From NCBI GenBank assembly GCA_036897095.1, contig JAYMSP010001968.1:1-27371 (forward strand): a DNA stretch of 27,371 bases. The letters run 5' to 3'. Position numbers and translations under genes: made by a program. The notes beneath the pieces are model-generated. The model had not been told where the DNA came from. It worked only from the letters and a program-made list of their open reading frames with translations, and searched no databases. Shown here piece after piece: positions 26,540 to 27,371 of the stretch (its first letter is position 1; each line of letters begins with the position of its first letter). This stretch comes from Plantago elongata. Its lineage: Eukaryota; Streptophyta; Magnoliopsida; Lamiales; Plantaginaceae.

Positions 26540-26999
26540 GTACTGAACTTAATTAAAATTAACCTTTTCTATAATTTTTCTTTAGGGTTTCAATTTACTT
26601 GACCATATTCTGTAATATTATTTGTATTCTAACGATGGTTAAAATAATTGACGTAAGCTATTTACTACCTTCTCTTTAAAACTTAATTTTTCATTAAATT
26701 AAATTATGATATATTATATATGTATACTGAACAAAATTATTTTTACCCCCGAATTAATTTCAAATCGTAATGATAAAATTTTCAATTGAATAATATAGTT
26801 TCTTCACTATATATTATTGTATTATTAATGTTTGAAAATAATTTATAATTATAATTATAATTTATTAACTGAGAAAATTTAAAAACTGAAAAGATTTCAA
26901 ATAAATGACGGAGAAATCATGACTGTTAGTAGTAGTAGAGTGTTGGAGTGTGAGACAGTAGTGGAGTAATAGCGTGTGTGCGTGTTCAGTTATTACACA
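26540..26999. other. Very AT-rich intergenic DNA
   Basis: No gene. Contains short symmetric AT stretches (e.g. ATAATTTATAATTATAATTATAATTTATT near 26838-26866). Confidence 0.7.
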
Positions 27000-27371
27000 T
27001 GTGCACGTAGTGAACTGGAATCACGACCATTGATCTATCCCCATTAGTAATCACAATCAACGCGTCTGAAATGTTTTTCTCGTTAGTTGACTAGTTGATG
27101 AATCCAGCTCAGATGATACGATAAGGACCATTGGATTTATGTGTTCCCTTGACCCAAGTAATCTAAATCTACGCGTCTAAGCAAACAAAACTTTATTCGA
27201 TTCTACTAGAACATTGCCCCAATCACCACATGGACGCACGTCTTTTTTGTTTTTCTATTATTCTTTTGTTTGTGGTGCCACGTGGTGGAACTGGGTTCAT
27301 CTTCAATTGTACCCGTTCGTTTAACTGGCCGTGGTTTTGTTTTTACCTTAGTAGTAAGCAAGGGTGTTTAA
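27000..27371. repeat. Recurring intergenic module at the right edge, partly doubled
   Basis: CGACCATTGATCT (27024) and AGTAATCACAATCAACGCGTCT (27046-27067) are followed by a second, weaker set: GGACCATTGGATTT (about 27125) and AGTAATCTAAATCTACGCGTCTAAGC (27157-27182), then TAGAACATTGCCCCAATCACC and GGCCGTGGTTTTGTTTTTACC (about 27328), as in 15311-15370 and 18030-18050. A perfect G-box palindrome CCACGTGG lies at about 27279-27286. The module is cut by the window end. Confidence 0.65.

Noticed and set aside
1..27371. CRISPR arrays, tRNA or rRNA genes, bacterial operons
   Set aside because: No regular spaced repeats, no intact cloverleaf, and plant-type gene structure throughout.

Overview
The window is nuclear DNA of a flowering plant, most probably a eudicot. 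The signs are an AT-rich background, single-exon AP2/ERF transcription factor genes, a Ty1/copia element, a Ty3/gypsy-like LTR edge, Stowaway and Mutator-type MITEs and SINE-like insertions. I cannot fix the species. The Stowaway subtype would suit Lamiales or Caryophyllales, but that is a guess.

The core (about 3.7-20.4 kb) is a head-to-tail array of six AP2/ERF loci, all on the minus strand: one dead copy (ERF-a, 3797-4410) and five intact intronless genes (ERF-b 7429-8004, ERF-c 9907-10485, ERF-d 12722-13303, ERF-e 15781-16332, ERF-f 19683-20282). The proteins have 183-199 residues. Each carries one DREB-type AP2 domain (Val/Glu at the two diagnostic positions), a conserved segment after the domain, a shared acidic C-terminal motif, and a terminal F-P-I-W-D (F-R-I-W-D in ERF-f). 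All have Val where the DNA-contacting Arg of the usual Y-R-G element stands. Each intact gene has a TATA box about 106-132 bases before its ATG. All six copies share a short 3'-UTR stem-loop; in the five intact genes it lies about 46-62 bases after the stop. ERF-c/ERF-d are the youngest pair. ERF-a/ERF-b form another pair inside a larger duplicated block.

Left flank: a minus-strand LTR fragment (1-580), then a broken plus-strand PPR-like gene (about 1726-2956). Pieces of the 3' end of a plus-strand gene recur downstream of ERF-a to ERF-d, so the duplicated unit was 'ERF plus tail of a convergent neighbour'. A second intergenic module recurs at about 755-963, 6263-6365, 8960-9100, 15240-15420, 17850-18215 and 27000-27371. 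Its presence at the right edge suggests the array continues beyond the window.

Mobile elements: a 72-bp tRNA-like insertion with a perfect 11-bp target duplication in ERF-a; a 474-bp long-TIR Mutator-type MITE (4767-5240); a Stowaway MITE (5998-6246); a second Stowaway-like MITE tandemly duplicated with its flank (14416-15175), with a paralogous empty site near 11437; and a decayed 5.2-kb copia element (20553-25739) in the 5' flank of ERF-f, with a tiny palindromic MITE nested in its leader. Beyond it (25.8-27.0 kb) lies AT-rich DNA without genes.

I found no tRNA or rRNA genes, no CRISPR and no unknown enzyme system. The best leads are the shared AP2 substitution, the conserved 3'-UTR stem-loops and the well-dated transposon insertions in the array.
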